In this document: positions 26,410 through 34,044 of the stretch, one piece after another
Position numbering within the stretch: the first letter of the stretch is position 1
Layout: every line of letters starts with the position of its first letter
Source: an uncultured bacterium
GTDB lineage: Bacteria > Verrucomicrobiota > Verrucomicrobiia > CAIQCK01
Reading direction: 5' to 3'
Assembly: GCA_903870275.1 (NCBI GenBank)
Contig: CAIQCK010000056.1
Location: 1 to 64,000 of the forward strand
Length of the DNA: 64,000 nt
Translations under genes and position numbers: made by a program
Notes under the pieces: model-generated
What the model was told of the DNA's origin: nothing
Seen by the model: only the letters and a program-made list of their open reading frames with translations
Database searches by the model: none

Positions 26410-27352
26410 GACGGTTTTTCGCGGCAGCAAGCTCTGCATCGTCGGCAGCATCTGCCGCGACGTGAAGACCGCCCCGCTTGCGCCCGGCGACCACCTCTTC
26501 CGCGACGGCGAGACGCCCACCGACTTCATCGTCGAGACCATCGGCGGCGGCGGCGCCAACAGCGCGCTCTTCGCGGCGGGACTCGGCGCGGAAACGCGGT
26601 TTGCGGGCAAAGTCGGCGAGGACTCCGTCGGCGCGCAACTCGAACAGGCGTTGCTCCGCCGCGGTGTTCGCTCCTTCGTCCGCCGCGATCCCACGGTGCG
26701 GACCGGCAGTTCCGTGGCGCTCAGTTTCAACACTGGCAGCCGCCACTTCATCAGTTCGCAGCCGAACAACTACTCGCTCGACTTCGCCGACCTCGATCTT
26801 TCGATGCTCGCCGGCGCCGATCATCTGCTGCGCGCCGACGTGTGGTTTTCGGAGCCGATGCTCAACGGCGGCAACGCGCAACTCCTGCAGGCCGCGCGCG
26901 ACCGCGGCCTCGCCGTGTCGCTCGACCTGAACTGGGACCCGCTCTGGGGTTCGACGGACACGGCGCGCATCGCGGCGCGGAAAGAATCGGTGCGGCGGCT
27001 CCTGCCGCTGGTGACACTGGTCCACGGCAACGTCCGCGAGCTGAATCTCTTCGCGGACTCGACCGACCTGCCGACGATGCTGGCGCGACTCACGTCCTGG
27101 GGCGCGAAAGCCGTCGTGATTCACATGGGCGCGGAAGGCGCGGGCTGTTACACCGGCGGCAAGCTGACCGTGGAGCCGTGCGCGCCGGTGAATCAATTCG
27201 TCAACACCGCAGGCACCGGCGATCTGCTCAGTGTCTGCATGATGCTGCTGCACGCGCGGCAGGAGATTTCCATCGCCGACAAGCTTCGTCTCTCGAACCG
27301 CGTGGTCGCCGAGTTCATCGAAGGCCAACGCGATCTGCTGCCACCGTTGTGA
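26399..27352 (+). CDS. PfkB-family sugar kinase-like protein (second of two)
   Basis: 317 residues, overlapping the preceding kinase gene by 11 bp. It has 'LCIVGSICRDVKT', the 'GGGGANSALFAAGLGAETRFAGKVGED' substrate region typical of PfkB proteins, and 'KAVVIHMGAEGAGCY'. The C-terminal signature reads 'NTAGTGD' (269-275): the final Asp base is kept but the leading Asp is Asn, and Thr replaces the second Ala. Activity could be altered, or the sugar may differ from that of its neighbour. It is not a copy of the first kinase. A second, truncated and diverged copy of its 3' end lies at 33962-34026. Confidence 0.85.
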   Translation: MLDETVFRGSKLCIVGSICRDVKTAPLAPGDHLFRDGETPTDFIVETIGGGGANSALFAAGLGAETRFAGKVGEDSVGAQLEQALLRRGVRSFVRRDPTVRTGSSVALSFNTGSRHFISSQPNNYSLDFADLDLSMLAGADHLLRADVWFSEPMLNGGNAQLLQAARDRGLAVSLDLNWDPLWGSTDTARIAARKESVRRLLPLVTLVHGNVRELNLFADSTDLPTMLARLTSWGAKAVVIHMGAEGAGCYTGGKLTVEPCAPVNQFVNTAGTGDLLSVCMMLLHARQEISIADKLRLSNRVVAEFIEGQRDLLPPL

Positions 27353-27385
27353 CGGCCCGCTGATCCACGCAATCCGCCAGCTCTG

Positions 27386-28810
27386 CTAGAACTCCCGTTT
27401 CTTGTATCCCGGATCAGGCATGGGATAGGTGCCGTCGGGGTCGCGTTGCAAGGGCGCGGGTGAATCCATGGTGAGTTGAGCCAGTTGCGGAGCGAATTCG
27501 TGCTCGTGGTTGAGCATCTGGTCGAAGGTGACGACCTGGCCGGTGTGGACGGCCATGCGGCCCATGAGGACGACGAGGCTGGCTTCGATGCCGCGCTTGG
27601 CCTCGTTGTAGGGTTTGTCCTGGCGGATGGCTTCGATCAGGTGATCCCACTCCAGTTGGTAGGGGTTTGGCTCCGGCTGCGGGAAGGCCCACACGAGATC
27701 GCCGTCGGCCATGGTCTGGCTCTTGTAAATGCGGCACTTGGCCGGCGTGTGCATGTAGGTGGAGATGACGGCCGCGCCTTTGGTGCCGTGGGCGTAGCTG
27801 GCGAACTCGCCGTGGCAGCGGGGAGCGTAACGCGAGTTGAGGAAAAGCTTCGCGCCGTCGGCAAAGGTGTATTCGATGGAGTAGTTGTTGAAATTCTGGT
27901 CAATGGCGTCGCCGCAATGGCAACGCCCGCCCAGACCGTGGGCCTGCACGGGCCACGCGTCCTTCATCCAGCAGCACTCGTCCACGTTGTGCGCCACGTA
28001 GTCGTGGAACACGCCGCCGCTGGCCCACATGAAGCCGAGATATCTCTGGACCTGGTAAAGCAGTTCGCTGATGCCGGCCGGCTGCGGGCCGACAACGCCA
28101 GCAGGGGTGACCAGCCGGTAGGTTCGCAGCGTCATGATGTCGCCGATCTGGCCGGACTTGATGCGGTCGTAAAGTTCCCAGCGCGCCTTGCAGTGGCGGC
28201 ACATCAGGCCAACGGCAACCTTGAGGTTTTTCTTCACCGACTCCTCCGCGAGCTGGAGCATCTTGCGCGTGGTGGGGCCGTCCACGCTGACCGGCTTCTC
28301 CATGAAGACGTTGAGGCCCTTGGCGATGGCGTATTTGAAATGCACCCAGCGGAACGCGACCGGCGTGGTCAAGATCACGACATCGCCCGGCTTCAGGCAA
28401 TCCATGGCCTTTTGATACGCGTCGAAGCCGAGGAACCGCCGCTCCGGCGGCACGTCAATCTGCGCGGCGCCGAACCCGCCGATCTGGTGGTCGGCGTGCG
28501 CCGCCTCGATGGCGTTGGGCGCACTGGCGTTCGCCTTCTTTTGGAGGGCTTCGTGGCTGCGCTGGAGGCGTTCCTCAAAGACGTCGGCCATCGCAACCAG
28601 CTTGATCGGGCCGCTCGTGGTGGCGAGGGCGTTGCCGGCCGCGCCGGTGCCGCGCCCGCCGCAGCCGACAAGGGCCAACTGGATGGTATCGCCGCCGGCC
28701 GCGTGGACATGTGGCAGCGCCATGCCGGCCAGCGCGGAAACCGCCGCGAGGCGGCTGGTGCTTGTCAGAAATTCTCGTCGGGAAACCGGGGAAGGAGTTA
28801 TCTCGTTCAT
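27386..28810 (-). CDS. Tat-exported Gfo/Idh/MocA-family NAD(P)-dependent oxidoreductase
   Basis: 474 residues from the ATG at 28810; an in-frame ATG at 28819 is also possible. The N-terminus carries a twin-arginine signal ('SRREFLTSTSRLAAVSALAGMALP'), so the protein is likely folded with its cofactor before export. The Rossmann dinucleotide motif 'GCGGRG' is at 49-54, the family's 'EKP' (Lys involved in catalysis) at 171-173, and a 'GGVFHDYVAHNVDECCWM' segment supplies the His/Asp region near the substrate. This subgroup (longer than the 330-390 residues of the cytoplasmic type) is abundant in Verrucomicrobiota and probably oxidises or reduces a sugar in the periplasm. Convergent with the PfkB operon, 33 bp apart. 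Confidence 0.9.
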   Translation of the reverse strand: MNEITPSPVSRREFLTSTSRLAAVSALAGMALPHVHAAGGDTIQLALVGCGGRGTGAAGNALATTSGPIKLVAMADVFEERLQRSHEALQKKANASAPNAIEAAHADHQIGGFGAAQIDVPPERRFLGFDAYQKAMDCLKPGDVVILTTPVAFRWVHFKYAIAKGLNVFMEKPVSVDGPTTRKMLQLAEESVKKNLKVAVGLMCRHCKARWELYDRIKSGQIGDIMTLRTYRLVTPAGVVGPQPAGISELLYQVQRYLGFMWASGGVFHDYVAHNVDECCWMKDAWPVQAHGLGGRCHCGDAIDQNFNNYSIEYTFADGAKLFLNSRYAPRCHGEFASYAHGTKGAAVISTYMHTPAKCRIYKSQTMADGDLVWAFPQPEPNPYQLEWDHLIEAIRQDKPYNEAKRGIEASLVVLMGRMAVHTGQVVTFDQMLNHEHEFAPQLAQLTMDSPAPLQRDPDGTYPMPDPGYKKREF

Positions 28811-28850
28811 GGAACGCATCGTAGTCAGTGAAGACGACGGGTTCAATCCG

Positions 28851-28904
28851 AAAACCGAAGTTGGGCAGACAGGAATGTCTGCCTCACGGTCAACTTCGGT
28901 TTCC
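28851..28904. repeat. hairpin repeat, copy A (AAAACCGAAGTTG)
   Basis: Arms AAAACCGAAGTTG (28851-28863) and CAACTTCGGTTT (28891-28902) enclose a second hairpin GGCAGACA/TGTCTGCC (28864-28883). The same outer arms recur at 33881-33934. The two copies lie on either side of the 1581-residue protein gene. Confidence 0.6.
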
Positions 28905-28924
28905 GGGCTTAGCTTCTGGGGCCG

Positions 28925-31900
28925 TCACCGGTAAACCACCCGCCGTAGCCAGCCGGCATCCAGACCGGCAGCGGTGGCGCCGTTCTTGGAGTAGATCCAT
29001 GTCAGGCGGTGTGTGCCGGCAGGAATACTGAACGTCAGCGTCTGCCAGCCTACCTCGCCAGAAATGGCTCCCGGCTGGCTTACCCCGTCTATCGAGAACG
29101 TCAGGTAATCCCCGTTCAACTCCGAGGACACCATCCAGTCAAAGCTCAACGTGCCCGGCCCCGTCACCGTCGTCTCCACCCACGACACGTTCAGATTGCC
29201 GATGTGCCCGCTCCACGCGGCGCTGCTACCGTCTTTCGTGATCGTCGGCGTCCACACCGCGTCCCCGTCCGTGCTCCACGTCAGGTTGGTCGCTCCCAAA
29301 GCCTCCCCCAGCGTCGCCGCCGCCAGCGCCGGTGTCATGGACAGACCGGAGACGACCAGACCTGATCCGCCGCTGCTCAACGACGCCGTGTGCAACAGGT
29401 TGTTCTTGATCTGCTGCAAATCCACCGCGTTGATGGTGCCGCTGCAATTGACGTCGCAGAGGAAGTTCGCCGGGGTCAGTGTCGCCAACAGGTTGTTCTT
29501 CACCTGTTGCAAGTCCACCGCGTTGACCGTGCCGCTCTGGTTGACGTCGCCATAGAGGGAGCGGATGCGCACCGCATTGGTGCCGGTGAGTGGGTTGCCG
29601 GCGGAGTCCGTGATGCCACTGAGCACCACCGTGACCACCGACTGATCCACGGCGTTGGTCAGGTTCAACGTCAGGTTGCTGGCGCTGATGGAGGCTGCAC
29701 TGTAGGTGACGTTGGTGAGCGTGAAGCTGCCCGCATTGAGCACGCCGCCTGTCGCCGCAACGTTGGTATTGAAGTTGAAGATGAGTGTGGTCGGCCCGCC
29801 AAGGCGCGGTTCGACGGTCGCGTTGCTGGTTGGATCGAGCATCAGCGGAAGGTCGAACGTGCCGGACGCGCCGTGGGTCTTGCGCGAGAAGGCGGACAGC
29901 AAGGCCAGCGCCGGGTTGATCGTGAGCGCAAAATTGCCGTTGGTGGTGACGGAGACGCTGTCGGTGACTTGCGCGATGAAATTGAATGTGCCCGTAGCAG
30001 TCGGCGTGCCGCTGAGCAAGCCGGTGGCGTCGAAAGTCAGTCCGCCGGGCAACGCGCCCCCGGTCGCGCTCCACGTGTAGGGCGGCGTGCCGTTGGTGGC
30101 GATGAGCGTTTGCGAGTAGCCGATACCAACGGTGCCCGCCGGCAGCGATGAGATCGTCGTAATCACCGGCCACACGTTGACCGTGAGCATGGCCGCGATG
30201 CTGGTGATGCTGCTGACGACGTTGCTGATGGTGACGATGTAGGTGCCGGCGTTGGTGGCGGAAACGGACGCGATGCTGTAGGTGGCGTTGGTGGCGTTGA
30301 CGATGTTGGTGCCATTCAGCCGCCATTGATAAAACAAGGGGCTCGTGCCCGAAGCCGCCACACTGAAGAAGGCACCCTGGCCCACATCCACCGTCTGGGG
30401 CGACGGCGGCGTGACCACCACGGGCGTGCTCCATTCGGAACCCAGACTCGCAAAAGCCGACGGGTTGCCTTGGTTGTTGTATTCCGTGGCAATCCAGCCG
30501 GCCGAGCGGACGACGCTGCTGATCCGAATTTCATCAACCGTGCCATTCCATTTACCGGAGAATTGAACGGAATCTCCGATCTTGAAAGTGGTTCCATTGT
30601 TCGGCGGATAAAAGGCATACGCGGCGGTTCCGGCGGCGGCGCCTTGGAGGTAGAACTGGACGTTTGTTCCATCCCACGCAGTCACAATCTGCTGCCACGT
30701 GTTCGACGAGAGGGTGGAAGTGGATGACACAAGGCCATTCGCAGGAAAGCCGAAACGGAACGTGTTGCCTCCGGCCAATGCGAATTGATAGCTTTCAGCG
30801 GTTCCTGACGTCCCGATTGAACAAACGCGCGTGCCGGCCGAAAGTGCCTTGGGATAAATCCACGCGGAGATCGTGCCCGGCGATCCCGCCAACACCAGAG
30901 CGGGGGCGTTATTGTTTATGAGGAACCCCGTGCTACCGTCGAAGCTCACCGCGTTGCCGATTTCGCCCGCAGCGCCAAAGGTGGACCCGGAATTGCCCGT
31001 CATGTTTGCGCCGTTCCCGGTTAAATCATAGGCCGGGCTGGCGCTCTCGCCCAAGTGCCAGACGCCCACGAACCCACTCGTCCACACCTGCGCGGCGTTT
31101 TGCTTGCTCACGCTGCACGACGGATTGCCATAGCGCAGATTGACCACCGTGTCCGCGGTGCTGGAAAGGTTTGGAATGTTGACCCAGACGCGGGCCTTGG
31201 TTCCGCCCGTGGCCCCGCCCGTGGGCAAGTAGCTTGCTTCAATCTCATACGCCAGCAGGTTCCCGTTGCTGTCCGAAAAGACCAAGTCAGCGCCGTCGGC
31301 GCGCGCATGAGCGGCCAGATCGTGATCGTCATTAATGACAATCAACACCGGGAAACTGGTTTGGGTGGCTGCGACCTGGCCATGGTTGATCGTGATGGCC
31401 TTGAGATAGGTCCAGCCCGACCACGTCGTGTCGTTGACCGTCAGCGTTGCGGCGCTGCTCGTCACGCTGCCGAGGCTGTTGCTGATGATCGCCGTGTAAC
31501 TGCCGGCATCCGTGAGCTGTGCCGCGGCAATCGCCTCGGTCGCGCTGGTCGCTCCGGCGATGTTCGTCCCGTTCTTCTGCCACTGATAGTAAAGCGGCGC
31601 CGTGCCGTTCGCCGCCACCGTGAAGGTTGCCGGCTGGCCCACATTCACCGTCAGTCCCGAGGGCTGCGCCGTGATGATTGGGGCAAAGGGTTGATCGGTG
31701 AGCGTCAGCGTCGCCGGATCGGTCAACACCGAGCCGCCGTAGTCGCCGATAAGACAGGCGAAGTGCGCGCCGTTGTCGCCGGCGGTGGTGAAGAAGCTGT
31801 AGCTCGCGCCGGTCGCGCCGGCGATGTTGGTGGCGTTGCGCTGCCACTGGTAGGTCAACGGCGTCGGCGCGGTCGCGCTCGCGGCGAAGGCAGCGGATTG

Positions 31901-33670
31901 GCCGGTGCTGACGGCCACGTTGGTCGGCCCGGCGGTCAACGTCGGCGCTTTGGCGGCGGCCGCGTAGTTCTCCAGTTGGTTGAATCCGTTGGTGCCGATC
32001 CAGGTGGTATACATCAGTCCCTGAAAGCCAACAATGCCCTGTGCGGCTTTCAATTCATTGCTGGCGGAGGTCGTGCCGTTGCCGGAGTCGTAGTAGCCGG
32101 CGATGAATTGTCTGTTGCCGAGGCCGGAGAAAAAGGCCAGTGAGTTGGCGCGGTTGGCCGAGTTCCAGTTCATGATGATCACGCTGGACGGCAAGCCGGT
32201 CCACGACCCGTAAACGGGTCCGCCGTCGAAATAGTAAGCGTTCGTGGTGGCGTTGTGGTAGGGATCGAACATGTCGTTCCAAGCGTATATCGTTGCGTTG
32301 GTGCAGACGCTGTGGATGGTGCTGACGGCATTGCTGACATGCCAGCCGAGCAAGCCCCCTGCGGTCTGGCCCATGGCCACGCAACTTGCGCAGGTGTTCA
32401 GGTGGCGCATCTCGTCGTAACTCATCATGATGCCGACGTTCGCCGGAAAGATGCTGGCCACGGCGGCGACATTGGTGGACATGTAGCCCGCGATGCCCGG
32501 CGCGGTGAGACAGGCGCCGACTTCAGACGAATACACCGGGTTGACGGCGTAGTAGTTGATCTTCACCTGCTGGCCGGCCGTGAGCGACGTGCCCGCGGGC
32601 AGTGTCACGGTCGGCGGCGTGTGCCAATTGGTAAACTGGCCGCTGTAACCGGTGTTCGGGACTGCGGGATCGGAGATCGTGTTGACATCGTTCGGCTCGT
32701 TGTAAACGATATTCGTGTTGGAGGCGTTGCAGATGGTCAACGGCGCGCCCGTCCTGCGCACGAGGTTCACGAGCGCGGTCTCTTGGACACTGAGGTCATC
32801 AAACCAGATGGAGCCGTTCACGGTTCCCCAATCGCCCACATAGAGATTGACCAGGGTGTTGCTCGCGCTGTTGAAGAAGTAGTCGTATTGCAACCAGGGC
32901 TGGGTGGCCTGGCACGGCAACGTTCCGGAGGAGCCGTCATAATTCAATTGGGCGCTGGTCGTCACACCAATGACCTCCACATCGGGCTGGGAGCCGCTGA
33001 AACCCGACGTCATCATCCAAACGCTGACGTGGTATTGCCGCCACGGCGTCACGGGCACGTTCGTCTTGATGAGGCGCGCAAGCCCGGTGCCTGCGCCAAT
33101 GCGGAACGAGCAGGAACCGCCGTGGACGTTGGTCGTGTCTGCAAACGTGCGAGTTCCGATGGCGTCCTGCCAGCTCCAACTCGTGAAGGTGTTGCCGCTG
33201 TGATTTTCAAAACCGCCGTCAATGACCCCCGTGAACGAATTGCTGAACACCAACGATGACTTGTCCGCGGAGACGGTAAAGCCCGCGCCGACAATCGGCT
33301 GTGGCTCGGCGAGGTTTTTGTCCAGCGGGAGGATCGAGTATTGGGAATAGCCGAACGAATAGATCATCGGAGTCACCGTGATGCCCACGTTGCTCGCGTG
33401 AGTGAGGAACGGCTGGAGGAATCCATTATACCAAGACCCGCCGGCGTCGGGCTTTTCCAGTTGGGTATCGGAGAGCACCATGCCCGTGTAACCCGCCGCC
33501 GCCGCGCGAACGAGCAGGCTGTGGGCAAATGGATTATAGGCGGCGTTGGTGTTCTGCAAATTGGTTTGCAGATAGACCCAGAGTTGCAACTGATTGGTCG
33601 TCGCCGCCGCGCACAGGGACGTCACCGTCAGCCAGCACACGACAGGACCGAACCATGAGCGGATTCTCAC
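28925..33670 (-). CDS. giant exported Ig/LamG/dockerin multidomain protein
   Basis: 1581 residues from a GTG at 33670 with a strong GGAGGGGG site 4 nt upstream; it opens a signal peptide (about 1-23). A longer frame exists but runs into the next gene. Domains in order: an N-terminal catalytic-like region with no recognised family (about 25-570; 'MMSYDEMRHLNTCASCVAMG' near 420), Ig-like (about 576-660), Ig-like (661-745), DUF2341 ('WTYLKAITINHG', from 751), LamG/ConA-like ('GVWHLGES', from about 868), Ig-like (about 1087), putative Ig with 'LPGGLTFDATGLLSGTP' (about 1168), a dockerin-like pair (about 1372-1430; 'DVNQSGTVNAVDL' and 'DVNCSGTINAVDL', both with calcium-loop Asp/Asn/Ser), and a terminal ConA-like domain. 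Probably surface-attached polysaccharide binding or degradation. Ser/Thr/Asn-rich and of lower GC than its neighbours. Confidence 0.8.
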   Translation of the reverse strand: MRIRSWFGPVVCWLTVTSLCAAATTNQLQLWVYLQTNLQNTNAAYNPFAHSLLVRAAAAGYTGMVLSDTQLEKPDAGGSWYNGFLQPFLTHASNVGITVTPMIYSFGYSQYSILPLDKNLAEPQPIVGAGFTVSADKSSLVFSNSFTGVIDGGFENHSGNTFTSWSWQDAIGTRTFADTTNVHGGSCSFRIGAGTGLARLIKTNVPVTPWRQYHVSVWMMTSGFSGSQPDVEVIGVTTSAQLNYDGSSGTLPCQATQPWLQYDYFFNSASNTLVNLYVGDWGTVNGSIWFDDLSVQETALVNLVRRTGAPLTICNASNTNIVYNEPNDVNTISDPAVPNTGYSGQFTNWHTPPTVTLPAGTSLTAGQQVKINYYAVNPVYSSEVGACLTAPGIAGYMSTNVAAVASIFPANVGIMMSYDEMRHLNTCASCVAMGQTAGGLLGWHVSNAVSTIHSVCTNATIYAWNDMFDPYHNATTNAYYFDGGPVYGSWTGLPSSVIIMNWNSANRANSLAFFSGLGNRQFIAGYYDSGNGTTSASNELKAAQGIVGFQGLMYTTWIGTNGFNQLENYAAAAKAPTLTAGPTNVAVSTGQSAAFAASATAPTPLTYQWQRNATNIAGATGASYSFFTTAGDNGAHFACLIGDYGGSVLTDPATLTLTDQPFAPIITAQPSGLTVNVGQPATFTVAANGTAPLYYQWQKNGTNIAGATSATEAIAAAQLTDAGSYTAIISNSLGSVTSSAATLTVNDTTWSGWTYLKAITINHGQVAATQTSFPVLIVINDDHDLAAHARADGADLVFSDSNGNLLAYEIEASYLPTGGATGGTKARVWVNIPNLSSTADTVVNLRYGNPSCSVSKQNAAQVWTSGFVGVWHLGESASPAYDLTGNGANMTGNSGSTFGAAGEIGNAVSFDGSTGFLINNNAPALVLAGSPGTISAWIYPKALSAGTRVCSIGTSGTAESYQFALAGGNTFRFGFPANGLVSSTSTLSSNTWQQIVTAWDGTNVQFYLQGAAAGTAAYAFYPPNNGTTFKIGDSVQFSGKWNGTVDEIRISSVVRSAGWIATEYNNQGNPSAFASLGSEWSTPVVVTPPSPQTVDVGQGAFFSVAASGTSPLFYQWRLNGTNIVNATNATYSIASVSATNAGTYIVTISNVVSSITSIAAMLTVNVWPVITTISSLPAGTVGIGYSQTLIATNGTPPYTWSATGGALPGGLTFDATGLLSGTPTATGTFNFIAQVTDSVSVTTNGNFALTINPALALLSAFSRKTHGASGTFDLPLMLDPTSNATVEPRLGGPTTLIFNFNTNVAATGGVLNAGSFTLTNVTYSAASISASNLTLNLTNAVDQSVVTVVLSGITDSAGNPLTGTNAVRIRSLYGDVNQSGTVNAVDLQQVKNNLLATLTPANFLCDVNCSGTINAVDLQQIKNNLLHTASLSSGGSGLVVSGLSMTPALAAATLGEALGATNLTWSTDGDAVWTPTITKDGSSAAWSGHIGNLNVSWVETTVTGPGTLSFDWMVSSELNGDYLTFSIDGVSQPGAISGEVGWQTLTFSIPAGTHRLTWIYSKNGATAAGLDAGWLRRVVYR

Positions 33671-33880
33671 GACGCCCCCTCCGTGAAGCTCGACGCCCAA
33701 GGCATGTTGCCGGTGGCGCCGGGCTTTCCCGTCCACTTGCAACCTTCCGGCACAATGCCTGCGGCCCTGAAAAACATGGGTCTTTCCGGTTAAATTCGGC
33801 CTGCTCGAAGCCGGAGTGTAAAACGTGTCCGATGCCGTCGGCAAGCTCGTTCTGGCGAATTGCAAATTCCCCTTCAACCC

Positions 33881-33934
33881 AAAAACCGAAGTTGACCGTA
33901 GCGCCAGCATCCTTGCCGGCTCAACTTCGTTTTC
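33881..33934. repeat. hairpin repeat, copy B (AAAACCGAAGTTG)
   Basis: AAAAACCGAAGTTGA (33881-33895) and TCAACTTCGTTTTC (33921-33934) are the same arms as at 28851-28904, with an unrelated inner sequence. It lies in the 374-bp gap upstream of the giant protein's start and directly before the PfkB remnant. The rest of that gap (33671-33880) shows nothing else I can name. Confidence 0.55.
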
Positions 33935-33961
33935 AGGTTCAATGCTCCAGTTTATGGATGG

Positions 33962-34026
33962 CGTCTCTCGAACCGCGCGGTCGCCGGGTTCGTCGAAGGC
34001 CAATGCGATCTGTTGCCGCCGTTGTA
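33962..34026 (+). pseudogene. 3'-end remnant of a PfkB-family kinase gene
   Basis: These 65 bases match the last 65 bases of the second PfkB gene (27288-27352) at 58 positions; all seven differences are transitions, and the match runs on a further four bases past the stop. It encodes about 20 residues ending DLLPPL and a stop codon (TAA here, TGA there). No start, ATP site or upstream kinase sequence remains; the repeat copy B and about 25 unrelated bases sit directly before it. It is either the tail of a lost paralogous kinase gene or an end of a tandem duplication. Not translated in any sensible frame context. Confidence 0.75.
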
Positions 34027-34044
34027 ACGGTTCCCGGGCCGCTA

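Noticed and set aside
28925-33670. Cellulosome component
   Set aside because: A dockerin-like pair alone is not enough; no cohesin or scaffoldin is seen, and the surrounding domains are those of single-cell surface proteins.
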